Source: Pontitalea aquivivens (GTDB lineage: Bacteria; Pseudomonadota; Alphaproteobacteria; Rhodobacterales; Rhodobacteraceae). From it: 64,000 nucleotides of DNA. Of this stretch, positions 24,981 through 33,960 are shown in pieces. The stretch's first letter is position 1, and every line of letters starts with the position of its first letter. The notes under the pieces are model-generated. The model did not search any database. It was not told the DNA's origin and saw nothing but the letters and a program-made list of their open reading frames with translations. Position numbers and translations under genes: made by a program. The stretch spans positions 186,001-250,000 of the forward strand of contig NZ_JBKFEY010000001.1 in assembly GCF_046507575.1 (NCBI RefSeq). Direction: 5' to 3'.

Positions 24981-26741
24981 ATGGACGGCAGCATGGGCAT
25001 CGGGCGGTTGCAGCACATCGCCCTGGGCGCGCTGGCGGGGCTGGTGTTCTGGGTCCTGACCGGCCTGTCGGACGATCTGGCCCAGGGCCGGGTGCATCTG
25101 GGGCTGACGGTGCTGGCGGCGGCATTCTTTGGCACGGCGCTGGCGATGGTGGGCCAGATGCGCCCGCGGCTGGCCTTGGCGGCGGCGGCGGCGGTGGCCG
25201 TGCCGGTGGCGCTTTTGATGGTTCTGGAATCCCTCGGCTTTGCCGATGCGGGCGCGTTTCTGGGTGCGGGGCATCCGGTGGTGGCCGGCGTGATCGTGAC
25301 CGCGCTGCCGGTGCCCTTTCTGATGGCGATGGGCCAGCACGGCGTGCAGGGCTGGCGCGATTATGCGGCGCTGTTCGTCAATTCCTGGAACATCGTGGTG
25401 CGCTATGCGGCGGCGGCGCTGTTTCTGGGCTTTGTCTGGGTGGTGCTGTGGCTGCTTGCGGCGCTGCTGAACCTGGTGGGTATCACCCTGCTGGAACGTT
25501 TGCTGGGCGAGGCGCCTGTGGCCTGGGTCCTGAGCGGGGCGGTGCTGGGGCTGGGCCTGTCGGTCGTGACCGAGATGTCCGATCTGATCTCGGCGCAGCT
25601 GCTGTTGCGGCTGTTGCGGCTGTTGCTGCCGGTGGTGCTTGGGGTGGTGGCGGTGTTCGTGCTGGTGCTGCCGATGCGGGGGCTGACGGCGCTGTTCGGG
25701 CCGATTTCGCCCGCGGGGATCTTGCTGGCGGTGGCGGCGGCGGCGATTTCGCTGATCGCCATCGCGGTCGATCAGGATGATGTCGAGGCAGCCCATGCGC
25801 CGGTGCTGACGCTGTCGGCGCGGGCGCTGGCGCTGTTGCTGCCGGTGCTGGGCGGGCTGTCGGGCTGGGCGCTTGCGCTGCAGGTGGCGCAACAGGGCTG
25901 GACCCCGGGCCGCGTTGCGGCGGCGGCGGCGGTGGTGGCGGTGCTGGGCTATGCCGTGCTTTACGCGCTGGCGGTGCTGGCCGGGCGGGGCTGGATGGGC
26001 TGGGTGCGGCGCGGCAATCTGGCGATGGCGCTGGTGCTGCTGGCGGGGGCCGCGCTGTGGCTGACACCGCTGGTCACGCCCGAGGCGATCGCCACGCGAT
26101 CCCAGCTGGCGCGCCTTGAGGCGGGGCGCAGCACGCCCGACGATCTGCCGCTGTGGCAGTTTGCCCATGACTGGGGCAAGCCGGGGCTGGCCGCGCTGGC
26201 GCGGCTGCAGGCGCAGGCCCGCGCGCCCGGGCAAGAGGCGTTGGCGCGGCGGCTGCAGGCGCTGGATCAGGCCGCGGGTCCCTGGGACCCGGCGCTGGAG
26301 CCGCTGCACCCTGTCCCCGCAGCCGTCATGGAGGCGTTGATCGATGCGCTTGCGGTGGTTCCGCGCGACCGCGCCCTGCCCGCAGGCCTGCTGGAGGCCG
26401 TGGCCGCCCCCGAACTGGAGGGCTGGGTCAGCGCCTGCAGCCGCCGCACGCCGCAAGGCAACCCCGGTTGCCTGCTGATCCTGGCGGATCTTTTGCCGCA
26501 TCAACCGGGGGAAGAGGCCGTGGTGCTGCTGGATCGCTGGGGCCAGGGCCTGCGCAGCGCGCCGGTTCTGATCCAGGCCGAAGGGGTCTGGCGGCGGGGC
26601 GGTTCCGTCGTGGCGCTGGCGGGCGGCGACCTGGGCGAAGCCGCGCTGATCGATCTGGTCCTGGCTGAAGGCATCGCGCTGGTGCCTGCGGGGATTCAGG
26701 CGGTGCAGGCCGGGGGGCAGGTCTTTACCGTGGCGCCGTGA
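24981..26741 (+). CDS. DUF4153 multi-pass membrane protein
   Basis: Integral membrane protein of 586 residues. About a dozen hydrophobic segments fill residues 10-370, rich in Leu/Ala/Val. A soluble C-terminal part (about 370-586) has a conserved-looking 'WVSACSRRTPQGNPGCLLI' with two cysteines. This matches the DUF4153 family common in Rhodobacteraceae. The start follows GGAGG. No enzymatic motif is visible; function unknown. Confidence 0.85.
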   Translation: MDGSMGIGRLQHIALGALAGLVFWVLTGLSDDLAQGRVHLGLTVLAAAFFGTALAMVGQMRPRLALAAAAAVAVPVALLMVLESLGFADAGAFLGAGHPVVAGVIVTALPVPFLMAMGQHGVQGWRDYAALFVNSWNIVVRYAAAALFLGFVWVVLWLLAALLNLVGITLLERLLGEAPVAWVLSGAVLGLGLSVVTEMSDLISAQLLLRLLRLLLPVVLGVVAVFVLVLPMRGLTALFGPISPAGILLAVAAAAISLIAIAVDQDDVEAAHAPVLTLSARALALLLPVLGGLSGWALALQVAQQGWTPGRVAAAAAVVAVLGYAVLYALAVLAGRGWMGWVRRGNLAMALVLLAGAALWLTPLVTPEAIATRSQLARLEAGRSTPDDLPLWQFAHDWGKPGLAALARLQAQARAPGQEALARRLQALDQAAGPWDPALEPLHPVPAAVMEALIDALAVVPRDRALPAGLLEAVAAPELEGWVSACSRRTPQGNPGCLLILADLLPHQPGEEAVVLLDRWGQGLRSAPVLIQAEGVWRRGGSVVALAGGDLGEAALIDLVLAEGIALVPAGIQAVQAGGQVFTVAP

Positions 26742-26831
26742 CGGGGGGCCGTGGGCGTGCCGGGCAAGGCGGCAATTGGCGCTTTCTTAACCCGGCGCGG
26801 TTAGCTTGGGCGGACCTTGAAAGAGATGCCC

Positions 26832-27416
26832 ATGCACGGCCTGATCAACCGCTCGATCCAATGTTTCCTGCGCGACACCTATGGTGAGGCGTTGTGGCGC
26901 GATGTCTCGGGGCGCGCGCGTCTGCCGCCCGAGGGGTTCGAGGCGATGCTGCACTATCCCGACCCGCTGACCGATGCGATGATCGATGCGGCGGCGGCGC
27001 GGCTGGGCAAGCCCCGCGCGGCGCTGCTGGAAGATCTGGGCGCCTATCTGGTGACGCGCGAACCGCTGCGCCGGCTGATGCGGTTTGGCGGGACGGATTA
27101 CGGTGAATTCCTGCTGTCGCTGGAAGAATTGCAGGGCCGCGGGTTGATGGCGCTGCCTGAACTGGACCTGCCCGAAATCCGCCTGACCGCCGCCGCCGCC
27201 GGTCGCTTTGGGCTAAAGGTGCGGGCCACGATCGGGGGTTGGGGGCCGGTGCTGGCGGGGCTGCTGCGGGCGATGGCGGATGATTACGGCGCGCTTGCGA
27301 TCATCGAGGTGCAGCAGGACGCGGGCGGACATGCGCAGCTGCAGGTCAGCCTGCATGAAACGCAGTTTTATCGAGGCCGGCGGTTTGACCTGGCCAGCCC
27401 CACGGTGGTGCAGTGA
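26832..27416 (+). CDS. H-NOX (HNOB) domain protein lacking the haem-ligand histidine
   Basis: Stand-alone H-NOX-fold protein of 194 residues, beginning 'MHGLINRSIQCFLRDTYG' as in many alphaproteobacterial members. H-NOX proteins normally bind haem through a proximal His near residue 100, in a context like 'LxxLH', and a later YxSxR motif. Here the matching site reads 'LEELQ' (Gln101), and the YxSxR region reads 'FGLKVRA'. So haem binding by the usual route is doubtful, and it may sense something else or need no ligand. ATG 26832 is preferred over 26826. It is GTGA-coupled to a GGDEF gene, its likely output partner. Confidence 0.82.
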   Translation: MHGLINRSIQCFLRDTYGEALWRDVSGRARLPPEGFEAMLHYPDPLTDAMIDAAAARLGKPRAALLEDLGAYLVTREPLRRLMRFGGTDYGEFLLSLEELQGRGLMALPELDLPEIRLTAAAAGRFGLKVRATIGGWGPVLAGLLRAMADDYGALAIIEVQQDAGGHAQLQVSLHETQFYRGRRFDLASPTVVQ

Positions 27417-28510
27417 TCGCGGCGGGGCCGGATGGCGCCGGGCGCGGCGCGCCGGGGGGGGACGATGGCGACCAGGGCGCTGCGGTGCCGCTTGGGCCCG
27501 AGGTTCTGGGCCGTCTGATGCCGATGTTCCTGTGGCTGTGCCGGGACGGGCGCATCCGGGGGGCGGGCCCGACGCTGCGCAAGATCGTGGGTGCCGGGCC
27601 GCTGACAGGCGACCCGTTTGACGCGCATTTCCGGGTGGGCCGGGCGCCCGCGGCGCCGGGGCTGGCGACCGAAGGCCTGGTGCGGCGCGGACGGCTGCAC
27701 CTGAGCTTGCGGGCCGATCCGGCGGCGGTGCTGCGCGGGCAGGCGGTGGCGCTGGGCCCCGCGGGCGGGCATGGGGTTTTGCTGAACCTGACCTTCGGCA
27801 TTGGTCTGGCCGAGGCGGTGCGCGACTTTGGCCTGACCGAGGCCGATTTCGCGCCCAGCGATCTGGCGATGGAACTGCTTTATCTGCGTGAGGCGAAGGA
27901 TGCCGTACTGGCCGAGCTGAAGGCGCTGAACCAGCGGCTGGAAGCGGCGCGCCGCCTGGCCGAGGCCGAGGCGCTGACCGATCCGTTGACGGGGCTGGCC
28001 AATCGCCGCGCGCTGGAAGCGGCGCTGGCGCAAGAGGTGGCGGCGCTGGCGCGTGGCGGGGGGGCCTTTGCGGTGGCGCATCTGGACCTGGATCATTTCA
28101 AGGCGGTCAACGACACATTTGGCCATGCGGCGGGCGATCATGTGCTGACACGGGTGGCCGCCGTGCTGCGGGCCGAGACGCGCCGGGGCGATGTGGTGGC
28201 GCGTGTCGGCGGGGATGAATTCGTGCTGCTGCTGCGTGCCAACCCTGACCCGGCGCGGCTGACGGCACTGGGCACGCGCATCATCGCCCGGCTGGAGGAA
28301 CCCTGCCTGTTCCAGGGGGCCAGTTGCCGGATTTCAGGCTCGATCGGGATCGTGCTGTCGGCCAGTTACCGGGCGCCCGACCCGGACCGGATGCTGGCCG
28401 ATGCCGATGCCGCGCTATACGGGTCCAAACGCGGCGGGCGCGGGCGCTGCACGGTGGTGATGCCGCCGGGGCAGGACGGCGTGGCAGTCCCTGATGATGC
28501 AGGCGCGTGA
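27413..28510 (+). CDS. GGDEF diguanylate cyclase with H-NOX-associated N-terminal domain
   Basis: Predicted c-di-GMP synthase of 365 residues. The N-terminal half (about 25-170) looks like the HNOBA/PAS-like domain that binds H-NOX partners ('MFLWLCRDGRIRGAGPTLRK'). A coiled-coil linker at about 160-185 leads to the GGDEF domain (about 185-350), with an intact 'VGGDEF' and the RxxD inhibitory site ('RRGD'). The GTG start overlaps the H-NOX stop (GTGA). Together they form a two-protein sensor and c-di-GMP output. Confidence 0.92.
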   Translation: MIAAGPDGAGRGAPGGDDGDQGAAVPLGPEVLGRLMPMFLWLCRDGRIRGAGPTLRKIVGAGPLTGDPFDAHFRVGRAPAAPGLATEGLVRRGRLHLSLRADPAAVLRGQAVALGPAGGHGVLLNLTFGIGLAEAVRDFGLTEADFAPSDLAMELLYLREAKDAVLAELKALNQRLEAARRLAEAEALTDPLTGLANRRALEAALAQEVAALARGGGAFAVAHLDLDHFKAVNDTFGHAAGDHVLTRVAAVLRAETRRGDVVARVGGDEFVLLLRANPDPARLTALGTRIIARLEEPCLFQGASCRISGSIGIVLSASYRAPDPDRMLADADAALYGSKRGGRGRCTVVMPPGQDGVAVPDDAGA

Positions 28511-28629
28511 TGCGTCCGCGGTGCTGTGTGGCCCGGGGGCGTGGTCTGCGGGGCTTTGGTCGGGGCGCTTCGTGCCGATGTCACATTACCCCTCCCCATT
28601 TGCGGGGCGATGGGCTAGGGCTGGCGCGG

Positions 28630-29238
28630 ATGAGACAGGGTTTTCCCATAGCCTTCCGTGGCATGGCCATCGGCCTTCTGGGTGGATCGTTCGATCCCGC
28701 CCATGCGGGTCATGCCCATGTCACGCGCGAAGCGTTGCGGCGCTTTGGCCTGGACCGGATCTGGTGGCTGGTCAGCCCCGGAAATCCGCTGAAGGCGCAT
28801 GGCCCCGCGCCGCTGGCCGTGCGCATGGCGCAGGCGCGCGCGGTGATGCCAGATCCGCGCGTAGAGATCACCGATATCGAGGCGCATCTGGGCACACGCT
28901 ATACCGCCCAGACCCTGCGCCGGTTGCAGGCGATCTATCCCGGTGTGCGGTTCGTCTGGCTGATGGGGGCGGACAATCTGGCGCAGTTCCATCGCTGGGA
29001 CGACTGGCAATCGATCCTGCGGATGGTGCCGGTCGGGGTGCTGGCGCGGCCGGGGACGCGGCTGCGGGCGCGGCTGTCGCCCGCGGCCCAGATCTATCGC
29101 GCGGCGCGCCTGCCCGCGCAGGCGGCGCCAGGGCTGGCCGGCGCGCCCACGCCTGCATGGTGCCTGCTGAACATCCCGCTGAGCGATCTTTCCTCGTCAC
29201 GCATCCGCGCCGATGGCGGGTGGCGCCCCAAGGCTTGA
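28630..29238 (+). CDS. nadD: Nicotinate-nucleotide adenylyltransferase
   Basis: Joins nicotinate mononucleotide and ATP to deamido-NAD in NAD synthesis. The 202 residues are normal for NadD. The nucleotidyltransferase motif 'GGSFDPAHAGH' is near residue 18-28 and 'SSSRIR' near the C-terminus, with 'WLMGADNLAQFHRW' between. An open frame extends upstream to 28507, but similarity begins just after ATG 28630; no strong ribosome site is visible. The common neighbour rsfS is not next to it here. Confidence 0.94.
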   Translation: MRQGFPIAFRGMAIGLLGGSFDPAHAGHAHVTREALRRFGLDRIWWLVSPGNPLKAHGPAPLAVRMAQARAVMPDPRVEITDIEAHLGTRYTAQTLRRLQAIYPGVRFVWLMGADNLAQFHRWDDWQSILRMVPVGVLARPGTRLRARLSPAAQIYRAARLPAQAAPGLAGAPTPAWCLLNIPLSDLSSSRIRADGGWRPKA

Positions 29239-29296
29239 GCCGGGGCGCGGACGCGCGGTATCCTGTGCCCGAGTCACCAGGGAAGGGGCAACCGGC

Positions 29297-30736
29297 ATGA
29301 CACTATCGCGGCGGATGGTTCTGGCGGGGCTTGTGGCGGGCGCGGCGCGTCCGGTGCTGGGGCAGACGGCGCCGGCGGGGCTGCGGGCGCTTCCGGCCGA
29401 GGATCTGGTGCGGGCGGCGGATCTGGGCGGCGAGGTGGCCTATCTGGTCGCGGATGCGGGCAGCGGTCTGGTGCTTGAATCGCGGGGCGCGAACCGGCCT
29501 ATGCCGCCGGCCTCGACCGTCAAGGCGATCACCGCGCTTTACGCGCTGGAGGCGCTGGGCCCCGGCCACCGCTTTGCCACCCGGCTGATCGCGACGGGGC
29601 CGGTGGCGGGCGGGGTGGTGCAGGGGGATCTGGTGCTGGCGGGGGGCGGCGATCCGACGCTGAACACCGATGATCTGGCGCAGATGGCGGCGCAGCTGCG
29701 CGCGCGCGGGGTTGCCGGGGTGGCGGGGCGGTTTCTGGTCTGGGCCGGGGCCTTGCCCTATGCGCGGGAAATCGCGGACGATCAGCCGGTGCATGTGGGC
29801 TACAACCCGTCGGTTTCGGGGCTGATCCTGAACCACAACCGGGTGCATTTCGAATGGCGCCGCGCCCAGGGTGGCTATGCGCTGACGATGGATGCGCGCG
29901 GCGAACGGCACCGCCCCAGGGCCTATACCGCGGCGATGGATCTGGCCAACCGCAAGGGGCCCTTGTTCACCTATGCCGAACAGGGCGGCAAGGAACGCTG
30001 GAGCGTGGCGCAGGGCGCGCTGGGCAAACAGGGCAGTCGCTGGCTGCCCGTGCGGCGCCCCGAACTTTATGCCGGCGATGTGTTTCAGACGCTGGCGCGC
30101 GCGCAAGGGCTGCCGCTGCCCGCGCCGCAGCCGGTGGCGGCGATGCCCGGGGGCACGGTGCTGGTTGAACATGCCAGCGCCGAGCTGCGCCCGATCCTGC
30201 GCGACATGCTGCGCTATTCCACCAATATCACCGCCGAAGCCGTCGGCATGAGCGCGAGCCTGCGTCTGGGGGCGGCTGCGGGTCATGGCGACTCGGGGCG
30301 CGCGATGGCGGCCTGGTTGCGGACGCGGGCCGGGGTCGAGGGGGCCAGATTCGCGGATCATTCGGGCCTGGGGGCCGCATCGCGCATTTCCGCGGCCGAA
30401 ATGGTGTCGGTGCTGGCGCGGCTTGCGCCGCAGCATGGCCTGCGCCCGATCCTTCGGAATTTCACGATGCGCGATGACAATGGGCGTGAGGTCAGGGACC
30501 ATCCGATCCGGGTCGGGGCGAAAACCGGCACGCTGAACTTTGTGTCCAGTCTTGCGGGGTTCATCACGGCGCCGGACGGGACCGAGCTGGTCTTTGCGAT
30601 CCTGACCGGGGATCTGGCGCGCCGGGCGCGCGCGGCACAGACCGAACAGCCCGAGGGCAATGCGGCCTGGCTGCGCCGGTCGCGCCGGCTGCAGCAGCAA
30701 CTGATCGAACGCTGGGGCGCGCTTTACGGAACCTGA
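29297..30736 (+). CDS. dacB: D-alanyl-D-alanine carboxypeptidase/endopeptidase (PBP4, S13)
   Basis: Exported penicillin-binding protein of 479 residues that trims peptidoglycan peptides. The signal peptide begins 'MTLSRRMVLAGLVAGAA', with an Arg pair that could be Tat-like. All three motifs of family S13 are visible: SxxK with Ser73/Lys76 ('PASTVKAI'), SxN in 'YSTNITAE', and KTG in 'GAKTGTLN'. The large insert between SxxK and SxN is typical of DacB. The start at 29297 gives the signal peptide directly. Confidence 0.95.
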   Translation: MTLSRRMVLAGLVAGAARPVLGQTAPAGLRALPAEDLVRAADLGGEVAYLVADAGSGLVLESRGANRPMPPASTVKAITALYALEALGPGHRFATRLIATGPVAGGVVQGDLVLAGGGDPTLNTDDLAQMAAQLRARGVAGVAGRFLVWAGALPYAREIADDQPVHVGYNPSVSGLILNHNRVHFEWRRAQGGYALTMDARGERHRPRAYTAAMDLANRKGPLFTYAEQGGKERWSVAQGALGKQGSRWLPVRRPELYAGDVFQTLARAQGLPLPAPQPVAAMPGGTVLVEHASAELRPILRDMLRYSTNITAEAVGMSASLRLGAAAGHGDSGRAMAAWLRTRAGVEGARFADHSGLGAASRISAAEMVSVLARLAPQHGLRPILRNFTMRDDNGREVRDHPIRVGAKTGTLNFVSSLAGFITAPDGTELVFAILTGDLARRARAAQTEQPEGNAAWLRRSRRLQQQLIERWGALYGT

Positions 30737-30754
30737 GCCGCCGGGGCGGCGGCG

Positions 30755-31186
30755 TTACAGGTTCAGATGGCGCACGCGCGCGCCCCATTCGATGGCGGCG
30801 GCATGCAGGCGATCGACATTCAGTTCGTGGCGGACCTCTTCGAGCATGCGCAGTTCCACCTCATGCAGGCGGCCATCGGCGGCGGCCACGTCGCAGGCCA
30901 GCGCATAGGCGGTTTCATGCAGCTTTTCGGGCAGCGCGTCGCGGACCAGACCGAAGAGCGCGTCCAGCCCCTCTTCTTCTTCAAACAGCACATAGACGGT
31001 TTGCGCCACCGCGCGGATGCGGTCGATGTCATAGGTGGCGAAGATCGGCATGTGGTTGACCATCCGTTCGATTGCCACCAGTTCGGCGGTGCGGATCGTT
31101 TCATCCGAGACCGAGACGGCGACCATGACGGCAACCAGCGCGTCTTGCGGGGAAAGCGAGGGAAGGGTGTCGGACACGTCTGTCAT
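30755..31186 (-). CDS. TerB family protein
   Basis: Soluble, all-helical protein of 143 residues with TerB-like helices ('DALVAVMVAVSVSDETIRTAEL', then 'ALACDVAAADGRLHEVEL'). The acidic 'AAADGRLHEVE' is the typical metal-binding-like TerB motif. TerB domains occur in tellurite resistance and stress operons, but stand-alone copies such as this are widespread and of unclear function. No other ter gene is near. Confidence 0.88.
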   Translation of the reverse strand: MTDVSDTLPSLSPQDALVAVMVAVSVSDETIRTAELVAIERMVNHMPIFATYDIDRIRAVAQTVYVLFEEEEGLDALFGLVRDALPEKLHETAYALACDVAAADGRLHEVELRMLEEVRHELNVDRLHAAAIEWGARVRHLNL

Positions 31187-31227
31187 CCTGATCTGGGGGC
31201 GCCGGGGATCGGCCTTGGTGCAAATTA

Positions 31228-31256
31228 TTGACGATTGCCCCCCCGTTCAATAGGTG
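31228..31256 (+). promoter_or_regulatory. Candidate lysS promoter
   Basis: TTGACG (31228-31233) and TAGGTG (31251-31256) with a 17-bp spacer lie 41 bp upstream of the lysS start, in the gap between divergent TerB and lysS genes. Confidence 0.45.
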
Positions 31257-31297
31257 GGGCGCGGTGGGTGCAAGGGGCGCCCGGAATGAGGTAGACC

Positions 31298-32902
31298 ATG
31301 ACAACCCTGCGCGATGCCGCGATGAACTCTAAAGCCTGGCCTTTCGAGGAAGCGCGCCGGGTGCTGAAACGCTATGAGAAGGCGCCGCCCGAAAAGGGAT
31401 ATGTGCTGTTTGAAACGGGCTATGGCCCCAGCGGCCTGCCCCATATCGGCACCTTCGGCGAGGTGGCGCGCACGACGATGGTGCGCCGCGCTTTTGAGGT
31501 GATCAGCGACATTCCGACGAAGCTTTTGTGTTTTTCCGACGACATGGACGGGATGCGCAAGGTGCCCGAAAACGTGCCCCAGCAGGACATGCTGCGCGAG
31601 CATATGCAAAAGCCGCTGACCGCGGTGCCCGACCCGTTTGGGGAATACGAAAGCTTTGGCCATCACAACAACGCGATGCTGCGCCGGTTCCTGGATACGT
31701 TCGGGTTCGACTATGAATTCGCCAGCGCGACCGAGTATTACAAATCCGGCAAGTTCGACGCGATCCTGCTGCGCGCGGCGGAACGCTATGACGAGATCAT
31801 GGCGATCATGCTGAAATCGCTGCGCGAGGAACGCCAGCAGACCTATTCGTGCTTCCTGCCGATCCATCCCGAAACGGGCCGGGTGCTTTATGTGCCGATG
31901 AAGCATGTCGATGCCAAGGCCGGCACCATCACCTTTGACGACGAAGAGGGCCGCGAATGGACGCTGCCCGTCACCGGCGGCAATGTGAAGTTGCAGTGGA
32001 AGCCCGATTTCGGCGCGCGCTGGGCCGCGCTGGATGTCGACTTTGAGATGTATGGCAAGGACCATTCGACCAACACGCCGATCTATGACGGGATCTGCCG
32101 GGTGCTGGGGGGCCGTGCGCCCGAACATTTCACCTATGAGCTGTTCCTGGATGACAAGGGCGAGAAGATTTCCAAGTCGAAGGGCAACGGGCTGTCGATC
32201 GACGAATGGCTGACCTATGCCTCGACGGAAAGCCTGAGCTATTTCATGTATCTCAAGCCCAAGACCGCCAAGCGGATGTATTTCGACGTGATCCCCAAGG
32301 CGGTGGACGAATATCACCAGCAGCTGAAGGCCTATCCCGACCAGACGCCCGACAAGCAGGTGGACAATCCGGTCTGGCATATCCACGGCGGCAACCCGCC
32401 GGAATCGAAGATGGTGGTGCCGTTCGCGATGCTGCTGAACCTGGCCAGCGTGGCGGGGGCCAGCGGCAAGGCGGGGCTGTGGGGCTTTATCAAGCGTTAT
32501 GCGCCCGAGGCCGACCCTGCAACGCATCCCGATCTGGACCAGGCGGCGGAATTCGCGGTGCGCTATTTCCGTGATTTCGTGGCGCCGACCCGCGTGTTCC
32601 GCCTGCCCGGCGACAAGGAGCGTGCGGCGATGCAGGATCTGGTGGCGCAACTGAAGGCGCTGCCGAAACAGGATCTGCACCTGACCTTCGAGGACCCGAC
32701 CGAGGGGCTGCAAACCATCGTCTTTGCGATCGGGCGCGAACATGGGTTCGATCCGCTGCGTGACTGGTTCACCGCGCTGTATGAGGTGTTGCTGGGCGCA
32801 AGCCAGGGGCCGCGCTTTGGTGGGTTCATCGCACTTTATGGTGTGGATGAAACCGTGGCGCTGATGGAACGCGCGTTGGCGGGCGGTCTGGTTCAGGGCT
32901 GA
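31298..32902 (+). CDS. lysS: Class I lysyl-tRNA synthetase
   Basis: Charges tRNA-Lys. At 534 residues it is the archaeal/alphaproteobacterial class I enzyme (LysK type), unrelated to the usual bacterial class II LysS. The HIGH motif appears as 'GLPHIGTFGE' and KMSKS as 'KISKSKGNG'. The start at 31298 follows GAGGT. Replacement of the class II enzyme by this form is established for many alphaproteobacteria, so its presence supports the taxonomic call. The end overlaps the convergent CHAD gene by 10 bp. Confidence 0.96.
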   Translation: MTTLRDAAMNSKAWPFEEARRVLKRYEKAPPEKGYVLFETGYGPSGLPHIGTFGEVARTTMVRRAFEVISDIPTKLLCFSDDMDGMRKVPENVPQQDMLREHMQKPLTAVPDPFGEYESFGHHNNAMLRRFLDTFGFDYEFASATEYYKSGKFDAILLRAAERYDEIMAIMLKSLREERQQTYSCFLPIHPETGRVLYVPMKHVDAKAGTITFDDEEGREWTLPVTGGNVKLQWKPDFGARWAALDVDFEMYGKDHSTNTPIYDGICRVLGGRAPEHFTYELFLDDKGEKISKSKGNGLSIDEWLTYASTESLSYFMYLKPKTAKRMYFDVIPKAVDEYHQQLKAYPDQTPDKQVDNPVWHIHGGNPPESKMVVPFAMLLNLASVAGASGKAGLWGFIKRYAPEADPATHPDLDQAAEFAVRYFRDFVAPTRVFRLPGDKERAAMQDLVAQLKALPKQDLHLTFEDPTEGLQTIVFAIGREHGFDPLRDWFTALYEVLLGASQGPRFGGFIALYGVDETVALMERALAGGLVQG

Positions 32903-33729
32903 CGCGACAGGCGCCACCACGCGCCCCAGCGCGTGACCAGCGGTTCGGCGGGTTCGGCAAACAGGCGTTCGCCCAGCGCGAGCGCCTGTTTTTCAATGGA
33001 CTTTTGCCGCTTGGCGATGTCCTTGATCACCGGCGCGGCGGGTTTGCCCTGGCCTTCCAGCTGCGCGCGCAGGATGGTCAGGTCGTGGTGATCGCCCAGC
33101 ATTTCGCCCAAGGCATCGGCGGCGGCGATATGGGGGGCCATCATCTCGGGCCAGATCGGTTCCAGCAGGCGGGCGTGATACCAGTGGTGTTTCACCCGGA
33201 TGCGCCAGGCGTGCAGGTCATCGTCGCGCCCGCTGCGGCGCCATTTGCGCAGGCCCTTGCGTGCGCGGGTCCAGCCATCGGTCAGGCCGGCCTGTAGCGC
33301 GGCAAAGTCCTTGCCCGCAACTGACCAATGCCCGGCGCGGTCGCGGATCGGCTGCAACGCGGCGCGGAAGGCGGCAAGCGCCTGTTCGCTTTCGGGTTGG
33401 GGCGGGGGCAGGGTGCTGGCCAGCTGGGCGGTGGCGCGGTGCGCGGGCAGGCGGGCCAGCGTGGCGTGCAGCACCTCGGCGTCGCGGGCATGGGCGATCA
33501 GGTGGGCGGCATCGCGCAGCGCGGCGTTTTCGGTGGCGAAGGCGTCAAACCGCGGCTGCACCAGGCGCAGCAGGCCGCGCGTCTTCTTGACCGATTTGCG
33601 CAAGGCATGGATCTGGCCGGGATGCGGGGGCTGCGCGGCAAGCGCGATCGCCGCGTCAAGTTCGGCGCAGGCGATGCGACGCAGCGCCTGGGTAACGTTC
33701 CGGTCCTTGGGCAGGAAGGCATAGGTCAT
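32893..33729 (-). CDS. CHAD domain protein
   Basis: Predicted cytoplasmic helical-bundle protein of 278 residues. Conserved His and basic residues ('IHALRKSVKKTRGLLRLVQPRF', 'LHAWRIRVKHHWYHARLLEP') match the CHAD domain, which binds polyphosphate in tested cases. No CYTH triphosphatase domain is attached. ATG 33729 is preceded by AGGAG. A polyphosphate-granule role is inference from the family. Confidence 0.9.
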   Translation of the reverse strand: MTYAFLPKDRNVTQALRRIACAELDAAIALAAQPPHPGQIHALRKSVKKTRGLLRLVQPRFDAFATENAALRDAAHLIAHARDAEVLHATLARLPAHRATAQLASTLPPPQPESEQALAAFRAALQPIRDRAGHWSVAGKDFAALQAGLTDGWTRARKGLRKWRRSGRDDDLHAWRIRVKHHWYHARLLEPIWPEMMAPHIAAADALGEMLGDHHDLTILRAQLEGQGKPAAPVIKDIAKRQKSIEKQALALGERLFAEPAEPLVTRWGAWWRLSRQP

Positions 33730-33960
33730 GGCAGACTCCTGCAGAAAGGATAACACGGCTTGGCCCTTGATGCAGAAGGTCCGTGACAGGGCGGTGACGG
33801 CGTGTTGCGCGCGCGGGCGGGGCAGCGCGCGGTGGGCTGAACGGTTCTTCAGGCTTTGGCGCTACCCCTTGGCGTGCCGGGATCACGGCGCGCGGTCGAA
33901 CGGCAGGGCAATCCGGGGCCGGGTGGCCCGGCCGGGCGCGAACAGCAAGGGGAAATGCGG

